Part shown: piece by piece, positions 1 to 4,216 of the stretch
Layout: the number at the start of each line of letters is the position of its first letter
How positions within the stretch are numbered: position 1 is the stretch's first letter
DNA from: a virus
DNA: 22,805 bases
Reading direction: 5' to 3' (one strand)
Virus record (IMG/VR): IMGVR_UViG_3300043448_000595
Span: 1 to 22,805 of that record
The notes under the pieces: generated by a model
What the model was told of the DNA's origin: nothing
Database searches by the model: none
The model's input: only the letters and a program-made list of their open reading frames with translations
Program-made: the position numbers and the translations under genes

Positions 1-36
1 AACTTTTTTTATTCTTTCTTTATTTGGTAATTTCAT
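1..36 (-). CDS. Start of a small phage gene, cut by the left edge
   Basis: Only the first 12 codons are inside the window, reading MKLPNKERIKKV. The start is supported by the purine-rich ribosome binding site GAAAGGAAAA just upstream, the same type used by most minus-strand genes here. It lies directly downstream of the gene ending at 55 and probably belongs to the same operon. No function can be assigned. Confidence 0.55.
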   Translation of the reverse strand, partial: MKLPNKERIKKV

Positions 37-54
37 TTTCTGTTCTTTTCCTTT

Positions 55-243
55 CTAACTTTTGAAACTTGGAATTTTGTAATTACTTGCAGAATAAAAA
101 CGATTTGCGTCAAATCGTGGATTATCTTTTGCGAACATCTCCGCAAAATCTATAACCATTTTAGAAAAAACTGCTGGGTGAGTTTTATCTGATACATACC
201 GCAAAATTTCTGCGGTAGCAACATAATCTTTTCGGGTCATCAT
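55..243 (-). CDS. Small conserved phage protein (NPRFD motif)
   Basis: This 62-residue protein starts MMTRKDY and carries a central DNPRFDANRF motif. From memory, a widespread family of short phage proteins has the pattern (T/S)RKxY...NPRFDxxRF, often ending ACG; here the end is different (NYKIPSFKS). The function of that family is unknown to me. The start codon overlaps the stop of the upstream gene (TAATG), so the two are probably translationally coupled. The second codon is also ATG, so the true start could be three bases later. It is probably cytoplasmic, with no membrane segment or signal peptide. Confidence 0.75.
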   Translation of the reverse strand: MMTRKDYVATAEILRYVSDKTHPAVFSKMVIDFAEMFAKDNPRFDANRFYSASNYKIPSFKS

Positions 244-449
244 TATTTTTCTACGACCCTTCTGCCTTCACGATAAAATAATTTCGTGTAGCATTTTCCG
301 CTAGGTGTGTAAAGATTTACAGTTGAGTATTCGTCAGCAAATCCCCAATCTACATAACTAGCAAAACTCTTGTGAGCCTCTAGTTCATCAGCGAATTGTT
401 GTGTGTAATGAACAGGTTGTTCATCATAAGAAACAGTTATTTTATACAT
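243..449 (-). CDS. Small phage protein, unknown function
   Basis: This is a 68-residue protein beginning MYKITVSYDEQ. It has an acidic, aromatic-rich middle and a basic end (REGRRVVEK). I do not recognise a family. The start is set by a good ribosome binding site, AGAAAGGAAAACTAA, ending next to the ATG at 449. Its stop overlaps the start of the next gene (TAATG), indicating a two-gene coupled unit. A possible internal promoter of the repeated TGTCRGTGG type lies at 518-546, inside the upstream gene, and could drive this pair independently. Confidence 0.75.
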   Translation of the reverse strand: MYKITVSYDEQPVHYTQQFADELEAHKSFASYVDWGFADEYSTVNLYTPSGKCYTKLFYREGRRVVEK

Positions 450-462
450 TTAGTTTTCCTTT

Positions 463-582
463 CTATTCTGCTTCGGGTGTTGTAAATAAAGAAACGCATT
501 GGCATTTCTGAATTGTTATTGTATCGCCTACCACCGACAAAGTGGCAAGCGTGTCGCAATTATCGCAAAAAAAGATTTCCAT
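463..582 (-). CDS. 39-residue zinc-ribbon-like protein
   Basis: The protein begins MEIFFCDNCDTLATL and has a CDNC knuckle near its start and a CQC group near residue 28, so four cysteines could bind one zinc ion. This is the usual build of very small zinc-ribbon proteins in phages; a nucleic-acid or protein-contact role is only a guess. The start ATG lies one base after the stop of the upstream gene (TAAAATG), with GGAGGA from that gene's last codons as ribosome binding site. The gene contains a TGTCGGTGG box with a TACAAT -10 seven bases later, so it may carry a promoter for the genes downstream. Confidence 0.7.
   Translation of the reverse strand: MEIFFCDNCDTLATLSVVGDTITIQKCQCVSLFTTPEAE
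518..546 (-). promoter_or_regulatory. Internal promoter candidate, TGTCRGTGG type (copy P7)
   Basis: TGTCGGTGG at 539-531 is followed after exactly 7 bases by TACAAT (523-518). The -35 position reads GCCACT, not TTGAAA. It lies within the 463-582 gene and points at the genes at 449 and 243. The constant 7-base gap matches six other copies. Confidence 0.45.
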
Positions 583-583
583 T

Positions 584-730
584 TTAGAAATCCTCCTCAA
601 CGATTAGGTGCTCAGGATTACACTCGCACCACTCAAAATCATAATCTCCGTCTGGTGATACCCACCATGAAGAAATTCCTGCGCCCTCACAAATTTGGCA
701 GGTTAGAATTTTTTCTTTTGTTGTATTCAT
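584..730 (-). CDS. 48-residue CxxCxGxG zinc-finger-like protein
   Basis: The protein begins MNTTKEKILTCQICEGAG. CQICEGAG is a DnaJ-type CxxCxGxG half finger, and a second cysteine pair (CEC) follows about 20 residues later, so a zinc-binding hairpin is likely. It is clearly related to the 39-residue protein at 2407-2526 (CNECNGAG followed by CEC), so this small gene occurs twice in the region. The start has the ribosome binding site GAAAGGAAAA and a promoter (759-787) only about 30 bases upstream. The stop is one base before the next start, so it is the first gene of a short operon. Function unknown. Confidence 0.75.
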   Translation of the reverse strand: MNTTKEKILTCQICEGAGISSWWVSPDGDYDFEWCECNPEHLIVEEDF

Positions 731-758
731 TTAGTTTTCCTTTCGTTTAGTTAGTTGT

Positions 759-787
759 ATTATAGCGGAGGGGTCTGACATTTAGTC
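759..787 (-). promoter_or_regulatory. Promoter, TGTCRGTGG-related (copy P1)
   Basis: A perfect TATAAT -10 (764-759) is preceded after 7 bases by TGTCAGACC (780-772), a divergent form of the repeated box. The -35 position reads GACTAA and overlaps the stop codon of the gene at 782. It drives the operon starting at 730. Confidence 0.65.
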
Positions 788-994
788 AGAAACCCGAACC
801 GCAACAGTTGCCCATTTATCTTGAAGCGAACCCGTAGGGCGGAAGCGAATTGAATAGGCTTCGTAGCCCTCAGATAAATAAACATCATCTCGCTTTTCCG
901 CAAAGTTGATAATTCCGCCATTGAATCGGCGAGCCAATGAAGTTGGCGCATAGTATTGGTCAATTAGTAAATCGACAATTGAATAAGAACGCAT
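782..994 (-). CDS. 70-residue small phage protein, paralogue of the 2615-2812 gene
   Basis: The start is the ATG at 994 (MRSYSIVDLLID), chosen because CTAACGAAAGGAAAACTA just upstream is the regular ribosome binding site; a longer reading frame exists but would run through the promoter. The protein shares an SIVDLLI/NIESLLI start, an EAYxIRxR centre and a TVAVxV end with the 65-residue protein at 2615-2812, so the two are diverged copies. I do not know the family. The alternating hydrophobic pattern suggests a small beta-rich cytoplasmic fold. It stands alone between its own promoter (1020-1048) and the promoter of the next unit. Confidence 0.75.
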   Translation of the reverse strand: MRSYSIVDLLIDQYYAPTSLARRFNGGIINFAEKRDDVYLSEGYEAYSIRFRPTGSLQDKWATVAVRVSD

Positions 995-1019
995 TAGTTT
1001 TCCTTTCGTTAGGGTAGCA

Positions 1020-1048
1020 ATTTTACCAAAACCCACTGACATTTTCAA
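1020..1048 (-). promoter_or_regulatory. Promoter, TGTCRGTGG type (copy P2)
   Basis: -35 TTGAAA (1048-1043) and -10 TAAAAT (1025-1020) are separated by 17 bases, with TGTCAGTGG (1041-1033) placed 7 bases before the -10. It is the obvious promoter for the gene starting at 994. Confidence 0.75.
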
Positions 1049-1088
1049 ATCCAAATCGTAATTTCTCAAATAATGAGACGGCGTGTCG

Positions 1089-1104
1089 TGTGAGAAATCT
1101 CACA
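1089..1104. repeat. Palindrome upstream of promoter P2
   Basis: TGTGAGAAATCTCACA has two perfect 7-base arms around AA. It lies about 40 bases upstream of the P2 -35 and directly next to one half of the GGCGTGTCG inverted repeat. It could be a regulator site or the end of a terminator structure. Confidence 0.4.
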
Positions 1105-1142
1105 AAATTCGGGGGTTTTTAAAATTCGGACATAAAGGACAA

Positions 1143-1194
1143 AATGCCCCCATGCTTTTGCGGGCGGCAGCCAGCTTTGTCAAGCTGACACGCC
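1143..1194 (-). terminator. GC-rich hairpins after the 1200-1744 operon
   Basis: Just after the stop at 1200 the minus strand reads GGCGTGTCAGCTTGACA, with CAGCTT-gaca-AAGCTG forming a 6-base hairpin. A second imperfect GC stem (TGCCGCCC paired with GGGGGCA) follows before 1143. There is no clean U-tract, so termination is inferred from position and structure. Confidence 0.45.
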
Positions 1195-1199
1195 GATAT

Positions 1200-1322
1200 T
1201 TATTTTATTTTTTCAATATTTATAACTTCATATTCTTCATCAATAATTAGAGTATCGCCAAAATACCAATCGCTAGGATCAGTTTCGCTTTTTACTGATA
1301 AAGTTATTAGATACTTTTCCAT
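1200..1322 (-). CDS. 40-residue small phage protein
   Basis: The protein begins MEKYLITLSVKSETDPSDWY and is acidic with alternating hydrophobic residues, suggesting a small beta fold. It starts one base after the stop of the upstream gene (TAAAATG), with GGAAGG inside that gene as ribosome binding site. It is the last gene of a four-gene unit that begins at 1744. It has no recognisable domain, and its short length makes the coding call depend on the tight packing and regular junctions. Confidence 0.6.
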   Translation of the reverse strand: MEKYLITLSVKSETDPSDWYFGDTLIIDEEYEVINIEKIK

Positions 1323-1323
1323 T

Positions 1324-1446
1324 TTATAACGCACCTTCCTGAAATAATCCGATTTCTAAATCCAATAATTCTTGAGGAGTGGCTTCGGATAAATCTACCC
1401 AGCCCGCACCCTCATCATTTATTCTAAAAATTTCAATGTATCCCAT
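1324..1446 (-). CDS. 40-residue small phage protein
   Basis: The protein begins MGYIEIFRINDEGAGWVDL and is acidic. The start at 1446 overlaps the upstream stop (TAATG) and has AGAAAGGAAAATGAG as ribosome binding site. An ATG seven bases earlier is in another frame and stops after six codons, so it is not used. The product is soluble, of unknown function, and the third gene of the 1744-1200 operon. Confidence 0.6.
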   Translation of the reverse strand: MGYIEIFRINDEGAGWVDLSEATPQELLDLEIGLFQEGAL

Positions 1447-1550
1447 TACTCATTTTCCTTTCTAATAGTAGCGGATAAAATTTCAAGCGCTTCTTTTTTA
1501 GAAGCCTCTCGCTGAGCGAGAACATAATTTCTAAATTCATCTAAATTCAT
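1446..1550 (-). CDS. 34-residue helical phage peptide
   Basis: The protein begins MNLDEFRNYVLAQREASKK and is highly charged, probably one or two helices. Both its start and its stop overlap neighbouring genes as TAATG, which is the main support that this short frame is real. A ribosome binding site is not obvious, so it probably relies on coupling to the gene before it. Function unknown. Confidence 0.55.
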   Translation of the reverse strand: MNLDEFRNYVLAQREASKKEALEILSATIRKENE

Positions 1551-1744
1551 TATGCTAACCAACTTTCATTTGTATAGGACAACCACTCACCAAGAGTCAT
1601 AAGACCCTTGTATTCATTACACTTTCCGCAGAAAGTATCTGGAGCGTAATCATCGCAGAAAACGCAGACGATTTGATTTGCTTCCTCATCAGAAACATTT
1701 ATGAGAGTAATCTCTCGGATTTCGTATTTATTTAGTGTAGTCAT
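1550..1744 (-). CDS. 64-residue zinc-ribbon protein
   Basis: The protein begins MTTLNKYEIREITLI and contains CVFC near residue 30 and CGKC about ten residues later, a clear four-cysteine zinc ribbon, followed by an aromatic tail. The ATG at 1744 is chosen over an upstream in-frame GTG at 1753 because the GTG lies inside the ribosome binding site AAAGGTGG. It is the first gene of a four-gene operon under promoter 1777-1805. Zinc ribbons of this size often bind nucleic acids or RNA polymerase, but there is no direct evidence for that here. Confidence 0.75.
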   Translation of the reverse strand: MTTLNKYEIREITLINVSDEEANQIVCVFCDDYAPDTFCGKCNEYKGLMTLGEWLSYTNESWLA

Positions 1745-1776
1745 TTTGACCACCTTTCTTTATCTTGATACCTAGT

Positions 1777-1805
1777 ATCCTAACATAGACCACTGACATT
1801 TTGAC
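1777..1805 (-). promoter_or_regulatory. Promoter, TGTCRGTGG type (copy P3)
   Basis: GTCAAA at the -35 position (1805-1800), TGTCAGTGG (1798-1790), then after 7 bases TAGGAT as -10 (1782-1777). It drives the operon starting at 1744 and lies at the edge of the DnaA-box region. Confidence 0.7.
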
Positions 1806-1815
1806 CCGTTTTTCG

Positions 1816-1949
1816 GGCGTGTCGCAAAACTATTTTTGTGATTTAGGTCATGTGGATAACTTACGCTCAAAATTCCAGGGATTTCCACAGCTGTGCATAA
1901 AGCTGTGGATAACGCCCCCAAAAGCGGGGGCCTGTCAAGTCGACACGCC
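1816..1949. other. Putative replication origin: DnaA-box cluster bounded by an inverted repeat
   Basis: TGTGGATAA, the complement of the DnaA box TTATCCACA, occurs exactly at 1851-1859 and 1904-1912. TGTGCATAA (one mismatch) is at 1892-1900, and a weaker opposite-facing ATTTCCACA is at 1881-1889. CCACAGCT (1885-1892) and AGCTGTGG (1901-1908) also form an 8-base inverted repeat around the middle box. The segment is bounded by GGCGTGTCG (1816-1824) and its exact complement CGACACGCC (1941-1949). It lies between two operons and has no gene. An origin or a DnaA-responsive control region is inferred; no initiator gene is in the window. Confidence 0.55.
1914..1931 (-). terminator. GC hairpin after the 1951-2526 operon
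   Basis: GCCCCC and GGGGGC form a 6-base GC stem around a 6-base loop, just downstream of the stop at 1951 on the minus strand. There is no U-tract. It overlaps the edge of the DnaA-box region and could also be an origin structure. Confidence 0.45.
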
Positions 1950-1950
1950 G

Positions 1951-2076
1951 CTATTTTCTAAAATCTTTTATGGTTTCGATCACATCAGCTTTTAGGTCTG
2001 CCCACATTAGGCGGAAGCAATAGACAACGGAAGCCAAGAGAAATAATTGGACAATGCTGGTTAGTAATCTATTCAT
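1951..2076 (-). CDS. 41-residue single-pass membrane peptide
   Basis: The protein begins MNRLLTSIVQLFLLASVVYC. Its first half is one membrane segment (about residues 3-25), and the second half is a charged tail ending DFRK. It starts on the stop of the upstream gene (TAATG) with GGAGAGG as ribosome binding site, so translation is probably coupled. Small membrane peptides in phage early regions can alter host envelope functions, but no family is recognised. It is the last gene before the putative origin. Confidence 0.65.
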   Translation of the reverse strand: MNRLLTSIVQLFLLASVVYCFRLMWADLKADVIETIKDFRK

Positions 2077-2249
2077 TAGAACACCTCTCCAAAGATTTCC
2101 ATTTCCTCGATTTCCATTTCTTTTTCTAGTAATTCGTCAAGAGATAAATCTCTTTCCGTTTCGTATTCGTCAAACTCTACTGAGTAATTACTCTGTATTG
2201 TTTCGTATTTGTAATCGCTGGTATTTCTTTCCCATGACATCTGATACAT
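2076..2249 (-). CDS. 57-residue acidic phage protein
   Basis: The protein begins MYQMSWERNTSDYKYE and is very acidic. Its C-terminal part has two adjacent copies of an EMEI unit encoded by a short tandem repeat. Phage proteins of this charge can act as DNA mimics or inhibitors, but that is speculation here. The start has AAAGGAATAAATAA upstream and the stop overlaps the next start. A promoter-like element (2281-2309) lies about 30 bases upstream, inside the preceding gene. Confidence 0.65.
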   Translation of the reverse strand: MYQMSWERNTSDYKYETIQSNYSVEFDEYETERDLSLDELLEKEMEIEEMEIFGEVF

Positions 2250-2261
2250 TTATTTATTCCT

Positions 2262-2405
2262 TTACTTTCGGTTCTTGTAAATCTTATACGCTACCACTGA
2301 CACGATAGCAATTCCAATTCCTAGCCATGAAGCGTAGAAATCAAACTGAGCGGTTTCAAAGGCAATTCCGTCTGAGCCTAGTTCTATTAGTAAATATCTA
2401 TCCAT
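2262..2405 (-). CDS. 47-residue membrane peptide with C-terminal anchor
   Basis: The protein begins MDRYLLIELGSDGIAF. The first half is soluble; the second half has one membrane segment (about residues 27-42) followed by the basic tail KIYKNRK, so the C-terminus is probably cytoplasmic. It starts one base past the upstream stop (TAAAATG), with GGAAGGGAG as ribosome binding site. The coding sequence contains a TGTCAGTGG box with a correctly placed -10, so it may hold the promoter for the two genes downstream. Function unknown. Confidence 0.65.
   Translation of the reverse strand: MDRYLLIELGSDGIAFETAQFDFYASWLGIGIAIVSVVAYKIYKNRK
2281..2309 (-). promoter_or_regulatory. Internal promoter candidate, TGTCRGTGG type (copy P5)
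   Basis: TGTCAGTGG (2302-2294) is followed after exactly 7 bases by TAAGAT (2286-2281), inside the gene at 2262-2405. The -35 position reads GCTATC, not TTGAAA, so activity would rest on the conserved box. It would serve the genes at 2249 and 2076. Confidence 0.45.
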
Positions 2406-2406
2406 T

Positions 2407-2526
2407 TTAGTTATACTCCCTTCCACACTCGCACATCTCTACATCGTAGTTATCTTCATCTCCCCAGAAGATAAATCCTGCGCCATTACATTCATTACAT
2501 TCAATTTTAGTTATTGCGTTTAGCAT
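2407..2526 (-). CDS. 39-residue CxxCxGxG zinc-finger-like protein
   Basis: The protein begins MLNAITKIECNECNGAG. CNECNGAG followed about 20 residues later by CEC gives four cysteines that could hold one zinc ion. It is a paralogue of the 48-residue protein at 584-730. The start at 2526 has GAAAGGAAAACTAAAA upstream, and promoter P4 lies about 35 bases further. It is the first of four genes in the 2526-1951 operon. Related half-finger peptides are common in phage early regions; their function is not known to me. Confidence 0.7.
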   Translation of the reverse strand: MLNAITKIECNECNGAGFIFWGDEDNYDVEMCECGREYN

Positions 2527-2558
2527 TTTTAGTTTTCCTTTCATTTTGTTATGCCTTT

Positions 2559-2587
2559 AGGCTATCCTATGCCACCGACATTTTCAA
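2559..2587 (-). promoter_or_regulatory. Promoter, TGTCRGTGG type (copy P4)
   Basis: -35 TTGAAA (2587-2582), TGTCGGTGG (2580-2572), then after 7 bases TAGCCT as -10 (2564-2559). An alternative TAGGAT overlaps at a shorter distance. It drives the operon starting at 2526. Confidence 0.65.
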
Positions 2588-2605
2588 GCCTAGCGGTGGC
2601 GTGTT

Positions 2606-2627
2606 GAGTGTGATTTATGCCACACTC
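2606..2627 (-). terminator. Hairpin overlapping the stop of the 2615-2812 gene
   Basis: GAGTGTG and CACACTC form a perfect 7-base stem around an 8-base loop that includes the stop codon. There is no U-tract. It marks the boundary between two transcription units. Confidence 0.4.
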
Positions 2628-2812
2628 ACCGCAACTGTGCGGTAGGTATAACCTCCGCCATTCTTACGGATACGGACTAGATAAGCCTCAGCATCGGCAT
2701 ACCATACCGCTTTAGGATGCTTTTCAGCATCTACGATTTCACCCTCTACTGAGCGAGAGCGATAGTTTTTGCCTATTAGTAGGCTTTCGATATTATATAG
2801 ATTAGCACTCAT
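2615..2812 (-). CDS. 65-residue small phage protein, paralogue of the 782-994 gene
   Basis: The protein begins MSANLYNIESLLIGKNYRS, has EAYLVRIRKNGGG in the middle and ends RTVAVSVA. These landmarks match the 70-residue protein at 782-994, so the window holds two diverged copies, each in its own single-gene unit. It is probably a small soluble beta protein of unknown role. The start at 2812 has AAAGAAGGTAGC upstream and its own promoter (2845-2873). The unit is bounded by CGACACGCC (2876-2884) and the near-complement GGCGTGTTG (2598-2606). Confidence 0.75.
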   Translation of the reverse strand: MSANLYNIESLLIGKNYRSRSVEGEIVDAEKHPKAVWYADAEAYLVRIRKNGGGYTYRTVAVSVA

Positions 2813-2844
2813 TTTGCTACCTTCTTTCTTTTAGTTATATTGGT

Positions 2845-2873
2845 ATTATTTCAGATTTATTCAATTTTTTCAA
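2845..2873 (-). promoter_or_regulatory. Promoter for the 2615-2812 gene (P8)
   Basis: -35 TTGAAA (2873-2868) and -10 AATAAT (2850-2845) have a 17-base spacer. Unlike its neighbours this spacer lacks the TGTCRGTGG box, so it may be regulated differently. Confidence 0.6.
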
Positions 2874-2882
2874 GTCGACACG

Positions 2883-2911
2883 CCGCTTAGGCGGTGTGAG
2901 TTACCTCACAC
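2883..2911 (-). terminator. Double hairpin at the end of the 2901-3053 gene
   Basis: GTGTGAG/CTCACAC (2894-2911) forms a 7-base stem whose four-base loop holds the stop codon. CCGC/GCGG (2883-2894) follows directly. No U-tract is present. The next promoter begins at once. Confidence 0.45.
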
Positions 2912-3053
2912 AACAAGAGCAATAAGTCGGGAGGCTAAAGAGATACTTTAGCAGAGCCTTACGCTCATAAGTAGTTAGTTCAGGGTGATTACCTTGAACG
3001 CCCCCGTGTTGATATTCATACACGATTTTATCTAAAGTTTTTTGAGTGAGCAT
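2901..3053 (-). CDS. 50-residue small phage protein with C-terminal cysteines
   Basis: The protein begins MLTQKTLDKIVYEYQHGG and ends in a cysteine cluster (CSCCVR). The first part is probably helical. The start has CTAACGAAAGGAGCAAAA upstream, a strong site. It is the first minus-strand gene of the left-hand cluster, transcribed from promoter 3160-3188 with a leader of about 100 bases that holds two copies of a 16-base repeat. No family is recognised. Confidence 0.7.
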   Translation of the reverse strand: MLTQKTLDKIVYEYQHGGVQGNHPELTTYERKALLKYLFSLPTYCSCCVR

Positions 3054-3084
3054 TTTTGCTCCTTTCGTTAGTAGTTATCGGGTC

Positions 3085-3125
3085 TTATTTGCTAGGCTCA
3101 CCTTTCGGATTATTTGCTAGGCTCA
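3085..3125. repeat. 16-base direct repeat in the leader of the 2901-3053 gene
   Basis: TTATTTGCTAGGCTCA occurs exactly at 3085-3100 and 3110-3125 (25-base period), between promoter and ribosome binding site on the minus strand. It may bind a regulator or be an RNA element. Confidence 0.6.
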
Positions 3126-3159
3126 TACCCTTTTATTTAGTTTTTATCTTATGTCTATA

Positions 3160-3188
3160 ACAATACACGACCCCACTGACATTTTCAA
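3160..3188 (-). promoter_or_regulatory. Promoter, TGTCRGTGG type (copy P6)
   Basis: -35 TTGAAA (3188-3183), TGTCAGTGG (3181-3173), then after 7 bases TATTGT as -10 (3165-3160). It drives the gene starting at 3053. Confidence 0.7.
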
Positions 3189-3189
3189 G

Positions 3190-3652
3190 GGGGCAATTCG
3201 GACATAGCAGACAAATTGAAAAAATACTTTGTGATATGCGCCACAATCGTGGGTCGATATGTGCGCTCTATCCTAAATGTCCGATTTCGTTTTAGGTGTG
3301 TATCATACAAAATAAAAATATATTAACATTTTAGAAAACTTGATTTTTTAGTTGATCAAAAAAAAGTTGGCGGGAACTATTGACCTAACAATTTTTCATA
3401 TGTTACCATTAAGACCTTGAAGAGTTTTGGAGATAATATCAAGGGGTCTACTTCAAGATGTGACGGGAATGGAATATTCTCAGACATAAAGCTTTAACCG
3501 ATGAAATGCGAATTTATAACTTGACATTTTCGGGGTTCCTAAAATTACTGTTTTAGGGGTATAGGGGTTATTATGTTCTGGGAATGCCAATATTAGTTAT
3601 TACTACATATTAGAGATTCTTTTATGTGGGTTTTTATTTTAAGGCGGAAGCA
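3190..3652. other. Gene-free stretch between opposed transcription units
   Basis: I see no convincing gene here. It holds a copy of AATTCGGACATA (3195-3206, also at 1123-1134) and a promoter-like TTGACC with an 18-base spacer to TACCAT (3380-3409) on the plus strand. CTTGAAG (3416-3422) pairs with CTTCAAG (3451-3457) just after it. There is also TTGACA at 3521-3526 without a good -10, and a CCTAAAA/TTTTAGG inverted repeat near 3539-3558. A leader or non-coding RNA from 3416 is possible but weakly supported. Confidence 0.4.
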
Positions 3653-3844
3653 ATGGCTAAATTCAAACATGAATCTACCAATAGGAAAGTTCTTGCAACT
3701 AAAGAATATATCCAGAATGACTGGAAGCAAATAACCTGTATATATCCAAGAAAATGTGATATTTGTTCAGCTTGGATCAATAAGCATGAAAAAGTTCTAT
3801 GGAATATACATTCCAAAAATATCATGCATATAGACTGTATATAA
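3653..3844 (+). CDS. 63-residue basic protein with a CxxC motif
   Basis: The protein begins MAKFKHESTNRKVLATKEYI. It is basic in its first half, has CDIC in the middle and ends HIDCI, so one small zinc site is possible. The ATG at 3653 is chosen because AAGGCGGAAG lies just upstream; an earlier in-frame GTG at 3626 would cover that site. It is the first plus-strand gene after the gene-free region and lies 59 bases before the HNH gene. It may be a DNA- or RNA-binding protein, but I recognise no family. Confidence 0.6.
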   Translation: MAKFKHESTNRKVLATKEYIQNDWKQITCIYPRKCDICSAWINKHEKVLWNIHSKNIMHIDCI

Positions 3845-3867
3845 TATCTTAGTCAACTAGAATAATA

Positions 3868-3895
3868 TTGTTTCACATGAAACATCTGATACAAT
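3868..3895 (+). promoter_or_regulatory. Promoter of the HNH gene containing a parS-like palindrome
   Basis: TTGTTT (3868-3873) and TACAAT (3890-3895) are 16 bases apart. The spacer is largely occupied by TGTTTCACATGAAACA (3869-3884), which differs at one central base from the ParB-binding site parS (TGTTTCACGTGAAACA). The start codon at 3904 lies 8 bases after the -10, so the mRNA is probably leaderless. Confidence 0.55.
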
Positions 3896-3903
3896 ATTTC
3901 CAT

Positions 3904-4185
3904 ATGAAGACTGAAAAGGTCTCAATTGCTAAACAGAAAGCTTATCTGTATAGATATATAAGGGAATATAAAGAAAGACATCCCTGTGCTGACTGTAAGG
4001 TACAGTATCCATATTATGTAATGGATTTTGACCATGTCAGAGGTCGGAAGCATAAAAATGTCATGGAATTAGTACCTACTCTCAGCAAAAAGAAAATTGA
4101 TGAAGAAATCGCAAAATGCGAAGTAGTTTGTTCAAATTGTCATAGATCTCGTACACATCTTAGAAAAATAAAAAAGTCGGCGTAA
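3904..4185 (+). CDS. Small HNH endonuclease
   Basis: This 93-residue protein has the usual layout of short free-standing phage HNH nucleases. C28 and C31 (CADC) form the first half of the structural zinc site, DFDH at 42-45 supplies the first catalytic histidine, and CSNCHR (76-81) gives the second cysteine pair and the final histidine. Such enzymes nick or cut double-stranded DNA with one metal ion and act in homing or in DNA packaging. This one is far from any packaging gene visible here. The ATG at 3904 is preferred over upstream starts because promoter elements occupy the sequence before it. There is no ribosome binding site, so leaderless translation is likely. Confidence 0.85.
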   Translation: MKTEKVSIAKQKAYLYRYIREYKERHPCADCKVQYPYYVMDFDHVRGRKHKNVMELVPTLSKKKIDEEIAKCEVVCSNCHRSRTHLRKIKKSA

Positions 4186-4187
4186 CA

Positions 4188-4216
4188 TTGACTATCTTAT
4201 ACAAAAATGCTAATAT
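4188..4216 (+). promoter_or_regulatory. Strong promoter giving a leaderless transcript
   Basis: TTGACT (4188-4193), 17-base spacer, TAATAT (4211-4216). The expected start of transcription falls on or next to the ATG at 4223, and no ribosome binding site exists. Confidence 0.75.

Noticed and set aside
499-750. Plus-strand open frame of 83 codons
   Set aside because: It is opposite two minus-strand genes with good ribosome binding sites, cysteine motifs and a promoter. It has no site of its own.
1801-1995. Plus-strand open frame through the DnaA-box region
   Set aside because: It crosses hairpins and DnaA boxes, has no ribosome binding site and covers the end of a minus-strand gene.
2054-2308. 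Plus-strand open frame of 84 codons
   Set aside because: Mirror of minus-strand genes at 2076-2405; rich in Phe and Arg as antisense frames of AT-rich genes usually are.
3085-3125. CRISPR array
   Set aside because: Only two 16-base repeats with a 9-base spacer; far too short and no cas genes.
3087-3127. 13-codon leader peptide (ATG at 3127) in the leader repeats
   Set aside because: AAGGG is only one base from the ATG, too close for a good start, and the peptide has no regulatory run of one codon.
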